DNA of 64,000 nt. Origin: Bacillus ectoiniformans. Its GTDB lineage: Bacteria > Bacillota > Bacilli > Bacillales > Domibacillaceae. Both the position numbers and the translations under genes were made by a program. This document shows positions 39,666-48,382 of this stretch, piece after piece; position 1 is the first letter of the stretch, and each line of letters opens with the position of its first letter. Location of the stretch: assembly GCF_016908875.1 (NCBI RefSeq), contig NZ_JAFBES010000001.1, positions 1-64,000 of the forward strand, given 5' to 3'. Under the pieces are notes generated by a model that made no database searches, had not been told where the DNA came from, and saw only the letters and a list, made by a program, of their open reading frames with translations.

Positions 39666-40334
39666 CTACTTAAAGCTTTGCAGCAAAGATTGAATCACTA
39701 AATACCATCCATCTACAAGAACAAACAGCAGAATTTTGAACGGCAGAGAAATCATAACCGGCGGAAGCATCATCATTCCCATAGACATCAAAATACTTGC
39801 CACGACCATATCAATGACTAGAAAAGGAATAAACACCATAAAGCCAATTTGAAACGCTGTTTTTATTTCGCTTAAGGCAAAAGCCGGAACAAGAGAAGTA
39901 AGCGGAATATCCTGAACACTTTCGGGCTGTTCAGCCTGAGAATAATTCAAGAATAGCTCCAAATCCTTTTGTCTTGTATGAGCGCTCATAAAGTCCTTTA
40001 AAGGAGAACTTGCTTTCTCATACGCTTCTTCTAAATTGATTTCTTCGTTGAATAAAGGCGTCAAAGCCTGATCATTTACCTCTTGAAATACAGGAGCCAT
40101 AATAAAAAATGTAAGGAATAGCGAAAGTCCAATTAACACCTGTGTTGGAGGCATTTGCTGGGTGGCAAGCGCCGATCTGACAAAAGAAAGCACAATGATA
40201 ATTCTAGTAAAACAGGTCATTAATACAAGAATGCTCGGAGCTAAAGACAAAACTGTCAGGAGCAAAAAGAGCTTGACAGAAGTAGAGACATCATCCGGTG
40301 AACTGCTATTAAAGAATTCCATAAATTCATTCAT
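39666..40334 (-). CDS. fliP: Flagellar export gate protein FliP
   Basis: 222-aa core gate subunit. The family motifs LMTCFTRIIIVLSFVRSAL and GFMVFIPFLVIDMVVASILM are present. The N-terminus is short and lacks the cleavable signal found in enteric FliP, like other Bacillus FliP. AAGGAG precedes the ATG, and the gene overlaps fliO by 8 nt. Confidence 0.97.
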   Translation of the reverse strand: MNEFMEFFNSSSPDDVSTSVKLFLLLTVLSLAPSILVLMTCFTRIIIVLSFVRSALATQQMPPTQVLIGLSLFLTFFIMAPVFQEVNDQALTPLFNEEINLEEAYEKASSPLKDFMSAHTRQKDLELFLNYSQAEQPESVQDIPLTSLVPAFALSEIKTAFQIGFMVFIPFLVIDMVVASILMSMGMMMLPPVMISLPFKILLFVLVDGWYLVIQSLLQSFK

Positions 40335-41010
40335 CCCGCTGATTCTCCTTGTCTTTCAAGTCCTTCAACATATGATGACGATTACTCTTCATATCTTCTA
40401 ATCTCTTTTCAAACACCTGCTTAAAGCCGCCAGATGAATCTGTAGAAGCCTCGTTTTTTTGATCCTGCCATTTATTCATGAGCTTTGAAATGATATCTTT
40501 TGGCTGCAGAAGCTGATCCATTTGATCCTCATAATGGTCAATAAAACGATTGTATTCTTCCTCGTCAGTGATTTCTTTTAATAATTTAATATCATCCCCG
40601 ACTCCAAGAACGAGCAGGCGGTCACCAACTTTCACCATTTGTATAGAACGGTTGCCGCCAAGCGGTGACCCCCCTAAATGCTGAATGAGTTTAGTCTGCT
40701 GATAAGAACGGCTTTTGGCATTGACAAAACGCAATAAGAAATAAATAAGTCCAATGACAAAAACAAGAGCCGCAATCATTTTTATAAAGTCCCATGCGCT
40801 TACTCCTACTGTCGCATCACGGGATTGACCGCTGTTTTTCGAATCCGTTCCGGCATCTTTATTATCAGCTTGGTCACATTTTTCGGGATTTTCGAAACAA
40901 TCCTTCACATTATTGTCAAATGGCTCTGCCATGGCAATCAAATGATTGCCTGATAACAGAGCCATAAAGAATAATATAAGGACTAGAGGCTTAACTAGTT
41001 GTTTAATCAA
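40327..41010 (-). CDS. fliO: Flagellar export component FliO (FliZ)
   Basis: 227-aa bitopic protein that assists FliP assembly. An N-terminal hydrophobic signal (about 8-27) precedes a short extracytoplasmic segment with two Cys (CFENPEKC), then a TM at about residues 72-92. A cytoplasmic FliO domain follows (SYQQTKLIQHLGGSPLGGNR, VGDRLLVLGVGDDIKLL) with a long charged C-terminal tail. The likely start is TTG 41010, 6 nt after AGAAGGTG; GTG 41019 is part of that site. Called fliZ in older B. subtilis work. Confidence 0.9.
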   Translation of the reverse strand: MIKQLVKPLVLILFFMALLSGNHLIAMAEPFDNNVKDCFENPEKCDQADNKDAGTDSKNSGQSRDATVGVSAWDFIKMIAALVFVIGLIYFLLRFVNAKSRSYQQTKLIQHLGGSPLGGNRSIQMVKVGDRLLVLGVGDDIKLLKEITDEEEYNRFIDHYEDQMDQLLQPKDIISKLMNKWQDQKNEASTDSSGGFKQVFEKRLEDMKSNRHHMLKDLKDKENQRDE

Positions 41011-41029
41011 AAAAAGCACCTTCTTAAGC

Positions 41030-41392
41030 TTATCCTAAAGTTTTTGAGATGGCTTCGATTACACGGTCCGCCTGGAAAGGTTTCACGATGAAATCTTTCG
41101 CGCCTGCTTGGATGGCGTCAATAACCATTGCTTGCTGACCCATAGCAGAGCACATAATAATTTTTGCATTTGGATCTTCAGCTTTAATATCTTTCAAAGC
41201 AGAGATTCCATCCTTTTCTGGCATTGTAATATCCATCGTTACCAAATCCGGTTTTAACTCTCTGTATTTTTCAACTGCCTGCGCACCATCTGCAGCTTCT
41301 CCTACTACTTCGAAACCATTCTTTGATAAAATATCTTTTATCATCATTCTCATGAAAGCAGCATCATCTACTACTAAAATACGTTTCCCCAT
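41030..41392 (-). CDS. cheY: Chemotaxis response regulator CheY
   Basis: 120-aa single-domain receiver. The acid pocket Asp9-Asp10 is in VVDDAAFMR, phospho-Asp54 in TMDITMPEKDG, and Lys in FIVKPFQ. When phosphorylated by CheA it binds FliM and FliY to change rotation (counter-clockwise in Bacillus). AGGGGG precedes the ATG. It lies between the switch gene fliY and the export gene fliO, as in B. subtilis. Confidence 0.97.
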   Translation of the reverse strand: MGKRILVVDDAAFMRMMIKDILSKNGFEVVGEAADGAQAVEKYRELKPDLVTMDITMPEKDGISALKDIKAEDPNAKIIMCSAMGQQAMVIDAIQAGAKDFIVKPFQADRVIEAISKTLG

Positions 41393-41417
41393 CTTTTCTT
41401 TCCCCCTGAAATTTAAT

Positions 41418-42668
41418 TTAATTTAATTTCTTTAAGCGGTCGCTTTTACTTGAGATTTCAGTAATCCGCACACCAAAATTTTCTTCAATAACGACAACCT
41501 CACCTGTGGCAATTAAACGGTTGTTTACCAGAATATCCACGGGTTCTCCTGCCAGCTTATCCAGCTCAATAATAGATCCTGATGAAAGATCAAGAATATC
41601 TTTTACAGAGCGATTCGTTCTGCCAAGTTCTACCGTAACTTGCAGCGGTATATCGAGGAGCATATTTAAATTTCTAGTTGAATGCTCTTGTAAAGGTGCT
41701 TGTTCGAAAGATGCGAACGAAGCCGACTGTACTTGAACTGGCTGTTGTGGCTGCATTGGCGCCCCTGACCCAAAATGTTGCGGCTGAGCAGACTGCTGCG
41801 GCTGTTGTACATAAGCAGTTGGCTGCTGATAAGCGTTCGCAGATGGTATTTCTGCAGCAGGCGGCTGTGGCTGAGCTGCTGGTGGCTGCTCATAATTCGG
41901 CTGTGTGGCTTGCGCAGAAACGGATGGTTCTGCTGCCGGCTGACTTTGGCTCGGTTCCGGCTCAGCACTGCCAGGATTCATTAATTCATGGACTAAACTT
42001 TTTGCAAACGGCAGCGGCAGCAATTGCATAATGTTTGAGTCGATTAATTCACCAACCGCAAGACGGAATGAAATTTTGACAAGCAAGTCCTGCTCTTCAA
42101 TCGTTTCTTTTCCTTCTCCTTGCAAAAGATCGATTAAAGCAACTGCTGGAGGTGAGATATCTACCTTTTTATTAAATATAGTAGACATAGAGGTAGCGGC
42201 AGAACCCATCATTTGATTCATGGCTTCCTGAACCGCGCTCAGCTGAATTTCACCTAAATCCGGGTTAGGATCCGTTCCATCTCCGCCAAGCATTAAATCG
42301 GCAATAATCGCTGCATCCGATTGTTTAATGACCAATAAATTAACTCCAGAAAATCCCTCTGTATATTCTACTTCAATTGCTGCGTACGGATGAGGAAATT
42401 CATCTTTCAGTTTGTTTTTATCTACAATGGAAACAGTCGGGGTCGTGATTTCTACCTTTTGGCTTAGTAGGCTGGAGAGAGCCGTCGCTGAGCTTCCAAA
42501 CGAAATATTTCCTATTTCACCCAGCGTATCTTGTTCGAACGCATCCAAGTATTCTTCTATGTTGCCAATAGATGAATCATCAGGTTCTTTATGATCCCCT
42601 TCATCATCGCCTGTACCTTTCAGCAAGGCATCAATTTCGTCTTGCGAAAGCATGTCGTCACTCATCAT
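41418..42668 (-). CDS. fliY: Flagellar switch phosphatase FliY
   Basis: 416-aa switch protein combining an N-terminal CheY-P binding peptide (LSQDEIDALL), a CheC-like phosphatase core and a C-terminal FliN/SpoA domain (DIPLQVTVELGRTNRSVKDIL). Both phosphatase helices are intact, in LGEIGNISFGSSATALSSLL and AVQEAMNQMMGSAATSMS. The linker at about 230-325 is long and Pro/Gln/Ala-rich, and largely accounts for the extra length over the B. subtilis protein as I remember it (near 380 aa). The gene overlaps fliM by 11 nt behind GGGGGGAG. Confidence 0.96.
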   Translation of the reverse strand: MMSDDMLSQDEIDALLKGTGDDEGDHKEPDDSSIGNIEEYLDAFEQDTLGEIGNISFGSSATALSSLLSQKVEITTPTVSIVDKNKLKDEFPHPYAAIEVEYTEGFSGVNLLVIKQSDAAIIADLMLGGDGTDPNPDLGEIQLSAVQEAMNQMMGSAATSMSTIFNKKVDISPPAVALIDLLQGEGKETIEEQDLLVKISFRLAVGELIDSNIMQLLPLPFAKSLVHELMNPGSAEPEPSQSQPAAEPSVSAQATQPNYEQPPAAQPQPPAAEIPSANAYQQPTAYVQQPQQSAQPQHFGSGAPMQPQQPVQVQSASFASFEQAPLQEHSTRNLNMLLDIPLQVTVELGRTNRSVKDILDLSSGSIIELDKLAGEPVDILVNNRLIATGEVVVIEENFGVRITEISSKSDRLKKLN

Positions 42669-43659
42669 CGTCTTCTCCCCCCTCTATATGATCTAAAATT
42701 TGAACGGCAATCCGTTTATTCATTTTTCCAGGCTGCGCAGTGAACTTCGCTAGGTTTCCTACTTTCACCGTTAGCGGTTCGTCAATGCGGCGATTCAATT
42801 CAATTACATCACCTGCTGCTAGCATAAGGAAATCTTCAATATTAATATGTGATTCTCCCAATTCAGCTACAAGCGGCACGGTTGCTTTTTTCAGCCCTTT
42901 TTCCAGACTTTCTTTTTCCCCTGGTTTTCTCTCTTTTTTATCCGGGTTCTGCATCCAGTAATGAACCGATAATTTAGGGATGATCGGTTCTAAAACAACA
43001 TGAGGAATACAAATGTTGATCATTCCCGTCGTTTCACCTATCGTTGTATTTAATGATATCACAACTACGGTTTCATTCGGAGATACCATCTGTAAAAACT
43101 GAGAATTTACTTCAAAATCTGTCATTAATGGATCAATTTCGATAATATTCGCCCACGCATCACGGTAGTTTTCAAAGGACCGCTCAAACATATTAGACAT
43201 GATTTTTGTTTCGATTTCCGTCAAATTCTCAATTTTATTGACGCTTGCGCCTTTACCGCCAAGAAGCCTGTCAAGCATAGAATACGCAATGTTTGGATTT
43301 ACTTCCATAAGAACCCGGCCTTCAAGCGGCGGTACTTCAAACACATTTAAAATCGTCATATTGGGAATCGATCGAATAAATTCCTCATACGGTAACTGAT
43401 CCGCCGAGACGACATCTATATGCACATATGTACGCAGCTGCGCTGAGAAAAATGTCGTCAGCACCCTGGCAAAGTTGTCATGCATTCTTGTTAAACTTCT
43501 TATTTGATCTTTCGAGAAGCGAAGAGCCCGTTTAAAGTCATAGACCTTCACTTTTTTCTCCGCTTCTTCTTTTTTTAATTCATCTGCATTCATTTCCCCT
43601 GTGGAAAGGGCAGAAAGCAGGGCATCGATTTCATTTTGAGATAATATTTCCCCTGACAT
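42658..43659 (-). CDS. fliM: Flagellar motor switch protein FliM
   Basis: 333-aa C-ring protein. The N-terminal LSQNEIDALLSAL is the CheY-P binding helix. The middle domain has the GGXG-type turn in LLGGKGAS, and the C-terminal SpoA domain runs from about 250 (INIEDFLMLAAGDVIELNRR). GGAGGTGA precedes the ATG. It lies between fliL and fliY, making up the switch block. Confidence 0.97.
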   Translation of the reverse strand: MSGEILSQNEIDALLSALSTGEMNADELKKEEAEKKVKVYDFKRALRFSKDQIRSLTRMHDNFARVLTTFFSAQLRTYVHIDVVSADQLPYEEFIRSIPNMTILNVFEVPPLEGRVLMEVNPNIAYSMLDRLLGGKGASVNKIENLTEIETKIMSNMFERSFENYRDAWANIIEIDPLMTDFEVNSQFLQMVSPNETVVVISLNTTIGETTGMINICIPHVVLEPIIPKLSVHYWMQNPDKKERKPGEKESLEKGLKKATVPLVAELGESHINIEDFLMLAAGDVIELNRRIDEPLTVKVGNLAKFTAQPGKMNKRIAVQILDHIEGGEDDDE

Positions 43660-43691
43660 GCGTTCACCTCCATTAAAAAGTCAGTCTTAAA

Positions 43692-44144
43692 TTATTGAAT
43701 AATGTAAGAGGTGATGTATACTTCGAGCACCTTACCATCCTGCATAATATTATTGAATTCCATTCTAAGCTGATCGGTCAGCCGCTCCTTGCCTTCTTTG
43801 CCTTTCAGGTCTTCCGACTTCATTTCAGACAGCTGCTGAATGATCAAGTTCTTCGCTTGAAAGTCGCGCTTCGTCATTTCTTCCATCGCTTCTTTGCTGT
43901 CTGTTTGGATTTTAAAGGATATGCGAATGTAATCATTAGATGCCAAATTAGTCGTCATTTCCGGAATGTCTACAGAAGATTCAATGACTTCATCAATCGA
44001 TGGCTCTTTTGCAGTTGTCTCACCTTTGGATGATTTTAAAATAATGACAATTGCTACAGTTCCGACAAGCAAAATCACCGTTAACAGCACAACCATGATT
44101 GTCAGCATCTTATTTTTACTTTTTTTCGGCGCTTCTGTCTCCAT
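43692..44144 (-). CDS. fliL: Flagellar basal body-associated protein FliL
   Basis: 150-aa bitopic inner-membrane protein around the stator and rod. A short basic cytoplasmic head is followed by one TM (about 14-36). A periplasm-side stomatin-like domain carries YIRISFKIQTDSKEAMEEM and ends in VLEVYITSYIIQ. GGAGGAG lies within the last codons of flbD, just before the ATG, so translation is linked. Confidence 0.95.
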   Translation of the reverse strand: METEAPKKSKNKMLTIMVVLLTVILLVGTVAIVIILKSSKGETTAKEPSIDEVIESSVDIPEMTTNLASNDYIRISFKIQTDSKEAMEEMTKRDFQAKNLIIQQLSEMKSEDLKGKEGKERLTDQLRMEFNNIMQDGKVLEVYITSYIIQ

Positions 44145-44145
44145 G

Positions 44146-44355
44146 TTACTCCTCCTCCACCCTTAATTTCCCTAAAAGGTGAACACTTCGATAAAACTCT
44201 TCCATTCTCTTTTTGACTTCATCCTGTGATTCCTTCACGACATACTTACGGCCGTTAGACAGCGTAATGGTTGTATCAGGAAAGCTTTCAATCGTCTCAA
44301 TATAGATTGCGTTTAATGAAAAAGATTTGCCATTTAATCTCGTCACAGTTATCAA
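44146..44355 (-). CDS. swrD: FlbD/SwrD family protein
   Basis: 69-aa FlbD-family protein (YlzI, SwrD in B. subtilis). SwrD is required for full motor torque and swarming there. The sequence MITVTRLNGKSFSLNAIYIE with a later SNGRKYVVKES matches the family. The start is a TTG with no Shine-Dalgarno in the 20 nt immediately before it. The strong AAAGGGGGT lies beyond a stable hairpin, which would bring it to 9 nt if folded out. It lies between flgE and fliL and ends 1 nt before fliL. Confidence 0.9.
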   Translation of the reverse strand: MITVTRLNGKSFSLNAIYIETIESFPDTTITLSNGRKYVVKESQDEVKKRMEEFYRSVHLLGKLRVEEE

Positions 44356-44404
44356 TGTATATCAGGGCTGAGGCAACGAGACCCCAGCCCTGTACCCCCT
44401 TTTT
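44356..44404 (-). promoter_or_regulatory. Hairpin-bridged Shine-Dalgarno for flbD/swrD
   Basis: On the minus strand AAAAAGGGGG is followed by TA and then a hairpin at 44363-44392. Eight perfect pairs (CAGGGCTG with CAGCCCTG) continue through G-T, G-C and G-C around a small loop. After it come seven bases (ATATACA) and the TTG start. With the hairpin folded, the spacing from the G-run to TTG is 9 nt, normal for Bacillus. No T-tract follows, so it is not a simple flgE terminator. Confidence 0.6.
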
Positions 44405-44418
44405 ATTTAAGGATGAAA

Positions 44419-45210
44419 TTAACGTTTTAAGTTGACTAGTTCTTGCAGAATCTCATCAGATGTTGTGATGATTCGTGTGTTCGCCTGGAAACCACGCTGC
44501 GCAACGATCATTTCCGTGAATTCTTCGGAGAGGTCGACGTTGGACATTTCAAGGGCGCCGGCTACGAGAGTTCCATTTCCCCCAACCCCAGGGTTATTTA
44601 AGTCAGGTTCACCGGAATTTGCTGTCTCAATGAAATTGTTTTGACCAGCCTTTTGTAGACCATCTGGGTTTGGAAATTTAGCAAGTAAAATAGGTGCATT
44701 GGTAGCAGTATCCCCAACCACAGAAATGCTCCCATCTGCTCCAATACTAAAGCTTTGCGCCGCAGTTCCAATTTTTATTTGTTGAGGGTTTGCAGTATTT
44801 GTGCCCCCTTGAAGATAATAGCCGTCGCCGTTTACAATACTGCCATCTTTATCAAGGTAAAAGTTTCCGGAACGAGTGTATAGAGTTTCCGTCCCCTTCT
44901 TTAAGACAAAAAAGCCATCTCCAGAAATACCTAAATCTAATGGACGTGCAGTGGTCTGTAGGCTGCCTTGAGTATGAATCGTGTCTATTGTACTAATCTG
45001 CGTTCCTAAACCAACTTGTTTAGGATTAGTACCACCAATTGTACCTGGTCCAGTAGCCCCCGAAATCTGCTGACTCACCATATCTTTAAACGTCACACGG
45101 CCTTTTTTATACCCGAATGTATTCACGTTAGAAATGTTATTCCCGATGACATCTAGCTTTGTTTGAAAACCTTTCATTCCGCTGATTCCTGAGTACATTG
45201 AACGTAACAT
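44419..45210 (-). CDS. flgE: Flagellar hook protein FlgE
   Basis: 263-aa hook subunit, exported by the flagellar type III system and polymerised under the FlgD cap. The N-terminal rod/hook motif MLRSMYSGISGMKGFQTKLD leads to DVIGNNISNVNTFGYKKGR, and the C-terminus has SNVDLSEEFTEMIVAQRGFQ and ILQELVNLKR. The start is the ATG at 45210 behind AAAGGGG; the longer frame adds 15 residues with no support. The length fits the short Bacillus hook protein. It was sometimes annotated FlgG, but its position after fliK and flgD supports FlgE. Confidence 0.95.
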   Translation of the reverse strand: MLRSMYSGISGMKGFQTKLDVIGNNISNVNTFGYKKGRVTFKDMVSQQISGATGPGTIGGTNPKQVGLGTQISTIDTIHTQGSLQTTARPLDLGISGDGFFVLKKGTETLYTRSGNFYLDKDGSIVNGDGYYLQGGTNTANPQQIKIGTAAQSFSIGADGSISVVGDTATNAPILLAKFPNPDGLQKAGQNNFIETANSGEPDLNNPGVGGNGTLVAGALEMSNVDLSEEFTEMIVAQRGFQANTRIITTSDEILQELVNLKR

Positions 45211-45296
45211 GTATAATTTTCCCCTTTCGAATCGCTTGCGTCTGTCAGTCGGCAAGCGTCAGGCTTCCTTAAAAGGTCCAGCCTATATAATAATAA

Positions 45297-45674
45297 TCAA
45301 TCTAAAATGATTGTCCCGTTAATATTGGTAAATATTTGTGAACTTGCTTCTGATCGGTTCATGGCTGTAATGACTGTATTGTTTTTGGCGCTGACCACAA
45401 GTGCGGCATCCTGCAAAAGGATCAGTGAATCACTCACGCCTTTTTGTTTTGCCTCCGCCATTTTCTGTTCAATTGTCTGCCATTTTTGTTCTTCAATTAA
45501 AATGCCTCGCTCGTGCAGCCTCTGGCTTGCGTGCTTTGAAATGATAAGTGATTTTCTTTCAGTTGCTTCCACTAAATGCTTCGTAAATGAAGTAGCGGGC
45601 TGCTGAATCCTTCCATTGGCTTTTGCAGCAGAGTGAGTCTTTGCATGAAGAGGCGGGAAATAGGTTTTGTTCAT
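45297..45674 (-). CDS. TIGR02530-like flagellar operon protein
   Basis: 125-aa soluble protein. The core ISKHASQRLHERGILIEEQ, then SDSLILLQDAALVVSAKNNTVITAMNR and the end IFTNINGTIIL, fits what I remember of TIGR02530, a flagellar operon protein family of unknown function. The N-terminal 30 residues are basic and variable. AAAGGAG precedes the ATG. It lies between flgD and flgE, a position where I recall no gene in B. subtilis but one in several other Bacillales and Clostridia. A role in hook assembly or hook-length control is inferred from position alone. Confidence 0.82.
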   Translation of the reverse strand: MNKTYFPPLHAKTHSAAKANGRIQQPATSFTKHLVEATERKSLIISKHASQRLHERGILIEEQKWQTIEQKMAEAKQKGVSDSLILLQDAALVVSAKNNTVITAMNRSEASSQIFTNINGTIILD

Positions 45675-45693
45675 ACCGTCTCTTCTCCTTTAA

Positions 45694-46326
45694 TTATCCT
45701 ATTTTCGTTAATGCTGATGAAGAAATTTTTTCTCCATTTTGTAATTGAAGCCACACCGCTCCGTTTTTCATCGAAACCGATTGCACTAGGCTTGTTTGTT
45801 CTGTACCGTCTTTTTCAAACGACACGCTCTTACCGATTAAATGGCTAGCATCTACCAATGGATTGCCGCTGCTTACGGAACCGCTTTTCACCTCTGAAAT
45901 GTTAGCCGGCTCTAGCACTGTGCCATCTGCCAGTACAAATTCCACTCCTTCTCCTTTAAAACGAATCGAAGTAATTGTCCCAGTTCCTTCTTGAATGACT
46001 GGTTCTACTTCTGGATCAGTGGATTCTGTGATTTTGTGCCATAGTACCTCTTTACCGACAAACGAATTGTAGCTAATCATCGAAGACGATTGCTGCATCT
46101 GAAGAAATTTATCAAAGGATGAGGCCATATTCGTCATTTGCTCCAAGGACGAAAATGTCGCCATTTGAGCGATGAAATCTTTATCTTCTAATGGATTCAT
46201 CGGATCTTGATTTTGCAGCTGGGTCATTAATATTTTCAAGAACTCGTCTTTCCCTAGTGCGCTGTTACCAGTTTTTGGCTGTTTGCGGTTATTGTCTAAA
46301 TAAAGGTTTGGATCAATTTGTACCAT
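45694..46326 (-). CDS. flgD: Flagellar hook-capping protein FlgD
   Basis: 210-aa scaffold protein that caps the growing hook. The family signature is LGKDEFLKILMTQLQNQDPM followed by PLEDKDFIAQMATFSSLEQM. The rest is a beta-rich region. AGGTGAT precedes the ATG. It follows fliK by 8 nt. Called ylxG in early B. subtilis annotation. Confidence 0.95.
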   Translation of the reverse strand: MVQIDPNLYLDNNRKQPKTGNSALGKDEFLKILMTQLQNQDPMNPLEDKDFIAQMATFSSLEQMTNMASSFDKFLQMQQSSSMISYNSFVGKEVLWHKITESTDPEVEPVIQEGTGTITSIRFKGEGVEFVLADGTVLEPANISEVKSGSVSSGNPLVDASHLIGKSVSFEKDGTEQTSLVQSVSMKNGAVWLQLQNGEKISSSALTKIG

Positions 46327-46334
46327 GTGATCAC

Positions 46335-47681
46335 CTATACTTTCGTATTTAATAGCAATTCTTTAAAATCAATCTCCGGTTCTTCTTCCATATCTTCTAA
46401 CTGTTGCTTAGGAGCATCCGGCTTTGATTGATTTTGCTGTTGCTGCCCTCGGTCAAATTTTTGCGGATCTGCCTGGCTAAACGTGAGTTCAATTTTATCT
46501 ACTGCCACATTTTGCTGACTGAATGCTTGTCTTAAACTATTGACGTTTTGTTCAAGCAAATCTTTCACTGCCGAAGTTGAAGATAGAATCTTAGCTGTCA
46601 TCACGCCGTTCTGCTGCAGAAGTTCAATCCGCAAACTTCCCAGTTGTTCTGGATACAATTTGATCAAAAGCTTGGTACCATTTGGCGTTTTCATCAAATT
46701 GGAGTTGCCTAATATCTGCGAAAATTTTTCAATAAACTGTTCCATATTCATCGGCCGTGGATTCGTTTGGACGGTCATCGAAAAAGTTTCCGTCCTCATG
46801 AGCGGCTGATGAAACAGCTGATTGACTTGAATAGACGATTCTTTATTCACTGCCGTCGTTGCATTGTTAAGCTGCCATGCTGAATTCTCTGTGTCTAAAG
46901 CTAGGTTATTAACAGTGCTATTCGCAGTCTTAACTGGTTGTTTTGAACTTTCTATTGAAGGTGCATAATTGTTAAAGGCTCTTTGCAAAAATGTCGACTG
47001 AAATCCTTTTGGCTGTATGATTGACTGAAGCTTGGCAGCTATCTCTTTCATCAGATGTTTAATCGTTGAATGAATTTCGGCACCTTTCCCTGTAGCATCA
47101 GATTTTTGGCTAAAAAGTTCATACAGCTTGCCTGTTTGAAGCAAGGATTGTAACGCTTTAGAATCTAGCTTCGACCATTCTTTTGGTGCAACAGCGGAAA
47201 TCAATTGAATCAACTGCAGAATTTCCTCAGGATTTACTTCTGCATCGCCAGGATCAGTTAGAGCAGGAATTTCATTTTCCACCTGTGTAATTGGAAGTAA
47301 AGCAGGCTGTTTATTGAACCCGGCCACCAGTTGCTCAATCATTTCTTTCAACTCGGATACTTCAATTCCCAGCAATAGACTAATATCTTCCACCGTCGGC
47401 ATTTTCCCGTCTAACATCCACTCTTTTGCAAGTTGAAGCTGCTCCGCGGAAAGGCCCAATTCTTCAATGGATACTGCCTCCACGACTTGTGATAGAACCT
47501 TCATCTCCTCTACACTTTGAGCTTTACTGCCGGTTTCTGGCTGAGCAGTTGAGTTAGCTTCACTTGTCTGCTTATTCAATAGAGATTTGAAGTTTTCCTT
47601 TGGCTCTGCCGTATTTCTTTCTGCAGTGGCAGGTTTACTGGTCACCGCCTTAGGCTGCAGCCCATTTACCATTTGCATCAT
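46335..47681 (-). CDS. fliK: Flagellar hook-length control protein FliK
   Basis: 448-aa secreted ruler. The first 330 residues are low in conservation and rich in Gln, Ser and Lys. The C-terminal switch domain (about 335-425) carries KLLIKLYPEQLGSLRIELLQ and DLLEQNVNSLRQAFSQQNV, typical of the Flg_hook domain that contacts FlhB. A Gln/Asp-rich tail ends the protein. GGAGTGA precedes two adjacent ATG codons, and either may be used. It lies between ylxF and flgD. Confidence 0.93.
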   Translation of the reverse strand: MMQMVNGLQPKAVTSKPATAERNTAEPKENFKSLLNKQTSEANSTAQPETGSKAQSVEEMKVLSQVVEAVSIEELGLSAEQLQLAKEWMLDGKMPTVEDISLLLGIEVSELKEMIEQLVAGFNKQPALLPITQVENEIPALTDPGDAEVNPEEILQLIQLISAVAPKEWSKLDSKALQSLLQTGKLYELFSQKSDATGKGAEIHSTIKHLMKEIAAKLQSIIQPKGFQSTFLQRAFNNYAPSIESSKQPVKTANSTVNNLALDTENSAWQLNNATTAVNKESSIQVNQLFHQPLMRTETFSMTVQTNPRPMNMEQFIEKFSQILGNSNLMKTPNGTKLLIKLYPEQLGSLRIELLQQNGVMTAKILSSTSAVKDLLEQNVNSLRQAFSQQNVAVDKIELTFSQADPQKFDRGQQQQNQSKPDAPKQQLEDMEEEPEIDFKELLLNTKV

Positions 47682-47740
47682 TTGTCATTCACTCCAAATA
47701 GTTACTGCGATACTTTGTTATTTTCTCATAGCCACAGAGT

Positions 47741-48373
47741 TTATGGCGTGCTGCTTGATAACAATTTTGTGTATTTTGCAGCGGTTTCCGGCGGAAGTTT
47801 CTCTAAAATATCAGCTTGTTTATCTGTCTCTAATTCCGCTAAGATCCCTACAGCTTCATTATCGGATAAATTGACGAGAATGTTAGCAATATTTTTCGGC
47901 GCCATTGTTTCATATGTGCTGATAATGGAGTTATCATTTTTCGTGTTTGCCGCTTCGCCTTCTTCTTGATTTTTCAGCTGTTCTAATTCAACTTCAAGCC
48001 GATCTTTTTCAGTCAGCAGCTTTTCAATCTCTTGATCAGAAGCGTCCAATTTTTTTGCGAGCTGATCAATCTCCGCTTCTTTATCTGCTAATTCTGTTTG
48101 AAGTTCGACTACTTTTTCTTTATCGGCTTTTCCGCCTCCAGTTTGATTAGCTTCGTCTTTCTCGGTTAAGCTTGACAGCCCTGGAATATGTGCACTGATT
48201 TCTTTTCCTTTTTCAAATACATTTACGCCCGCTACCGTCATGACGATCAATGCGATCGTTAACGCAAACAGCAAGGGAATAATTAACACGAACAAGATCC
48301 ATTGAAAGGTGCTGTAGCCTTTTGTCTCTTCATCCGATTCTACTTTTTTTATTGCCTTCTTTTTTCTCGCCAA
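47741..48373 (-). CDS. ylxF: YlxF, MotE/MgtE-N-like membrane coiled-coil protein
   Basis: About 210 aa. A basic N-terminus is followed by one TM (about 27-48), a coiled coil rich in Glu/Lys/Leu (about 75-135) and a C-terminal helical domain (MAPKNIANILVNLSDNEAVG, DKQADILEKLPPETAAKYTK). That end resembles the MgtE intracellular N-domain and the FliG-like fold in MotE proteins. In other bacteria MotE is a stator chaperone; that role here is inferred. The likely start is TTG 48373 behind AGGTGA. The position after fliJ matches B. subtilis. Confidence 0.88.
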   Translation of the reverse strand: MARKKKAIKKVESDEETKGYSTFQWILFVLIIPLLFALTIALIVMTVAGVNVFEKGKEISAHIPGLSSLTEKDEANQTGGGKADKEKVVELQTELADKEAEIDQLAKKLDASDQEIEKLLTEKDRLEVELEQLKNQEEGEAANTKNDNSIISTYETMAPKNIANILVNLSDNEAVGILAELETDKQADILEKLPPETAAKYTKLLSSSTP

Positions 48374-48382
48374 AGTCTTCAC

